Shown here: positions 61,794 through 64,000 of the stretch, piece by piece
Position numbering within the stretch: the first letter of the stretch is position 1
Layout of the letters: each line of letters opens with the position of its first letter
DNA from: Actinomycetota bacterium
GTDB taxonomy: Bacteria; Actinomycetota; Thermoleophilia; Solirubrobacterales; Solirubrobacteraceae
DNA length: 64,000 nt
Direction: 5' to 3'
Assembly (NCBI GenBank): GCA_005884115.1
Contig: VAXW01000005.1
Coordinates: 310,001-374,000, forward strand
Program-made: the position numbers and the translations under genes
The notes under the pieces: model-generated
The model's database searches: none
Seen by the model: the letters and a program-made list of their open reading frames with translations, nothing else
Told to the model about the DNA's origin: nothing

Positions 61794-64000
61794 GACGCAT
61801 TGCGGTCGCGACGATCGCCGGAGTGATCTCGTTGTCGGCGGTCCAGTCCGCGTCCGCCGCGCCGGCGCTGCTGTCGCGCGAAAAGAGCGCGCCCGACATC
61901 TCATCGACCTATGGGAGCGGGTCCTTCGGGCAGTGGATGGTGGACTCGCACAAGCTGCCCGCCTACCGCTATGAAATCGACGAGCTCACGAGCCCGCTCG
62001 CGCCGCAGCCCGAGCTGTCGGGAAACGTCAACGCGTGGAGCCAGATCGGCAACGACCGCGTCGTCGCCGATGCCTCCAACCACGGCTACTCGCAGCTGTG
62101 GAGCCAGGACCGCCTGTATCAGTGGACCAACTACTACGACGCCGAACACAGCCACTACGCGGGCGGGTTCGGCTACCTGAACCTCGAAGGACGAGTCATC
62201 TCCACGCTCTATGACGACCGTCCCGCCGGCGCATCCACCCAGCGGGTGTTCGGCGTTGGCTACTACGAAAAGCGCACCACGCTCACGGGCCTCTCCGAGC
62301 AGGACCGCGTGTACGCGCCGTTCGGCGATGACTCGCTGCTGCTGCACGACGTCACGATCAAGAACACCTCCAAGAAAGCGCTGAGCGGCTCCTACTTCGA
62401 GTACTGGGACGTCAATCCTGAGATCCAGGGGATCACGCAGTTCGCGCGTGGCTATCAGTCGCCCGCGTGGGACCCGCAGACGAGCACGCTGACGGTGGCC
62501 CAGCTCCCCTACGACATCGACACCGAGCCGCCGAGCATCTTCGCCAGCGCGCTGCAGGGGCCGGTGAGCGCGTATGACACCGACACGAGCGCCTTCTTCG
62601 GTTCGGGCACGCGCGCGGCCCCGGCCGCGGTTGTGGCCGGGCAGCTGGCGGACTCGATCGCGCCGCCGGCGGCGAACGGCAGCGAGGGCAGCGCGATGCT
62701 CGCATTCCAGAGCCCGATCTCGCTGGCGCCGGGCGCGAAGGTGACCCTGCGCTACGCCTACGGCTACGGCCACCCTGAAGCGATCCACGCGATGCTCGCG
62801 CGCTACCGCGCAAGCTCGACCGCCTTCAACAAGAGCGAGGCGCAGTGGGCGAAGTGGCTGCCGAAGGCCGAACTAGGAAGCTCCTACCCGTGGCTCTCGC
62901 GCGAGCTCGAGTGGGACGCCTACACGCTGCGCTCTGACTCCACCTACGAGGAGTGCGCCGGCCACCACATCCTCTCCCAGGGCGGCTACTACCAGTACTT
63001 CTTTGGCGAGAACGAGGCCTTCCGCGACCCGCTGCAGCACGCGTTGCCGATGGTCTGGAGCGATCCCGCGCTCGCGCGCGACGTGATCGCCTACTCCGCG
63101 CAGGAGCAGCCCGCGGTCGGCGGAGCGATCCCATACGGGATGATCGGCCTTTGCCGTCGCTTCGACCTCGGCACCTCCGACGACCTCGACCAGTGGCTGT
63201 TGTGGCTGGCGGCCGAATACGCGCTCTCCACGCGCGACTTCGCGTTCCTCAGCCAGCAGCTCCCCTACTACCAGGGCGCCGGCTCGGGGACGCTGTGGGA
63301 ACACCTGAAGCTCGCCTTCCACCACCAGGAGGAAGTGATCGGCAGGGGCCCGCACGGCGAGTACATCACCGGCTCGACCGGCGACTGGAACGACTTCTCG
63401 ACGGAGTTCAACCAGATGAGCGAGTCCAACCTCGTGACCGCCCAGGCCGCCTACATCTATCCGCGCCTGGCGCTCGTGGCCGACCGCCTCGGGGACGCCG
63501 CCTTCGCCGGCGAACTGCGCGCCGCGGGGGCGCGCGACGAGGCTGTGGTCGCGGGCCAGTTCGTGCACGGCGAATCCGTCACCCCAGCCGACGCCGGCCT
63601 TGGCTGGTTCGCGCGCGGCTACTCGGGCACGAGCCAGCTCGGCTCGGGCGCGATCTACGTGGAGCCCCAACCGTGGGCGCTGCTCGCGGGTGCCGCGAGC
63701 GCGCAGCAGGCCGCCGAAGTCGTCGCCGCCTACCGACGCTTCCTCGTCGGTATCGGGGCCCCCTTCGGGCCCACGCAGATCGGGGCGGCGATGGCGCCCG
63801 GGTCGACCGATCCCGGCGCCGACGAACAGAACGAGCCGGGGCTCAACAACAGCCGCGAGTTCCCTGGCGGGGCGTGGTTCGCCCTTAACGGCCAGATGAC
63901 GTGGGCGCTTGCCGCGCTTGACGGGATCGTGCCCGAAGCGGCGGCCGACGCGTGGGATGAGTTCACGCGCAACACGCTCGCGGCTCACGCCACGGCCTTC
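61790..64000 (+). CDS. secreted GH94/GH36-superfamily glycosidase- or phosphorylase-like enzyme (C-terminus beyond window)
   Basis: At least 737 codons; the gene runs past the window end. The signal peptide (IAVATIAGVISLSAVQSASA) precedes a beta-sandwich N-terminal domain (GFGYLNLEGRVISTLYDDRP, SLLLHDVTIKNTSKKALSGS). The alpha6/alpha6-barrel resembles GH94 cellobiose phosphorylases: EYALSTRDFAFLSQQLPYY, then GEYITGSTGDWNDFSTEF, where the Asp of GDWND is the likely general acid, then QPWALLAGAASAQQAAEVV and FPGGAWFALNGQMTWALAAL. The ATG overlaps the BNR gene stop. GH94 enzymes are normally intracellular; a signal peptide suggests a hydrolase or a lineage-specific variant. Confidence 0.85.
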   Translation, partial: MRRIAVATIAGVISLSAVQSASAAPALLSREKSAPDISSTYGSGSFGQWMVDSHKLPAYRYEIDELTSPLAPQPELSGNVNAWSQIGNDRVVADASNHGYSQLWSQDRLYQWTNYYDAEHSHYAGGFGYLNLEGRVISTLYDDRPAGASTQRVFGVGYYEKRTTLTGLSEQDRVYAPFGDDSLLLHDVTIKNTSKKALSGSYFEYWDVNPEIQGITQFARGYQSPAWDPQTSTLTVAQLPYDIDTEPPSIFASALQGPVSAYDTDTSAFFGSGTRAAPAAVVAGQLADSIAPPAANGSEGSAMLAFQSPISLAPGAKVTLRYAYGYGHPEAIHAMLARYRASSTAFNKSEAQWAKWLPKAELGSSYPWLSRELEWDAYTLRSDSTYEECAGHHILSQGGYYQYFFGENEAFRDPLQHALPMVWSDPALARDVIAYSAQEQPAVGGAIPYGMIGLCRRFDLGTSDDLDQWLLWLAAEYALSTRDFAFLSQQLPYYQGAGSGTLWEHLKLAFHHQEEVIGRGPHGEYITGSTGDWNDFSTEFNQMSESNLVTAQAAYIYPRLALVADRLGDAAFAGELRAAGARDEAVVAGQFVHGESVTPADAGLGWFARGYSGTSQLGSGAIYVEPQPWALLAGAASAQQAAEVVAAYRRFLVGIGAPFGPTQIGAAMAPGSTDPGADEQNEPGLNNSREFPGGAWFALNGQMTWALAALDGIVPEAAADAWDEFTRNTLAAHATAF

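Overview
The window is 64 kb of very GC-rich DNA. Genes are densely packed with many 1-4 bp stop/start overlaps, GTG and TTG starts are used, and class III cyclases, TetR regulators and long secreted proteins are frequent. Together with the collagen-like protein and the large alanine/glutamate-rich secreted protein near 52-55 kb, this suggests an actinobacterium, most likely of the Thermoleophilia (Solirubrobacter/Conexibacter-like). That placement is inferred from protein style, not from a marker gene. No rRNA, CRISPR array, replication origin or intact transposon was seen.

Layout. 0-2.6 kb is housekeeping: the start of an FAD oxidoreductase like L-2-hydroxyglutarate oxidase, a secreted subtilase, tadA and tRNA-Ser(CGA). 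2.6-9.1 kb looks like an integrated island. It begins at the tRNA-Ser 3' end and closes with a second, partial copy of that 3' half, and each copy is followed by remains of an IS481-type transposase. The island carries a TetR with a tandem operator, small membrane proteins, a ferritin-like protein, and a tightly overlapping operon of lipoprotein, NRAMP-related transporter with altered metal-site residues, and two PRC-barrel proteins. 9.1-15 kb is a decayed accessory zone: a collagen-like gene with a frameshift, a broken CDF metal transporter, an intact chromate transporter and a truncated integrase.

15-22 kb is a signalling and methylation cluster: a P450 coupled to a membrane class III cyclase opposite a TetR, a cyclase-YHS fusion with two methyltransferases, a cyclase with a MerR-like front end, and a further methyltransferase. 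24-29.7 kb is a second candidate island bracketed by two tRNA 3'-half remnants. It holds a giant SARP/BTAD-ATPase-TPR regulator divergent from an MFS exporter and two cupins, with paired 11-bp-spaced heptamers between them. 30-41 kb holds two large secreted alpha/beta hydrolases, threonine ammonia-lyase, a double universal stress protein, a secreted glycoside-hydrolase-like protein with Ig and IPT domains, a small secreted protein and an Mth938-like protein.

41.8-43 kb is a cation/proton antiporter gene wrecked by frameshifts, one of which is a 19-bp tandem duplication. 43-49.4 kb has a TetR/DHA2 exporter pair, two tandem S51 peptidases and a DrrAB-like ABC exporter. 49.5-64 kb holds a GT39 glycosyltransferase, a 1005-aa secreted protein of unknown role, a GAF-GGDEF diguanylate cyclase, acnA, an M42 aminopeptidase, and a terminator-promoter pair leading into an operon of a secreted BNR-repeat protein and a secreted GH94-like enzyme that runs off the window.

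Several genes carry single-base frameshifts. Whether these are true decay, phase variation or sequence errors cannot be settled from the sequence alone.
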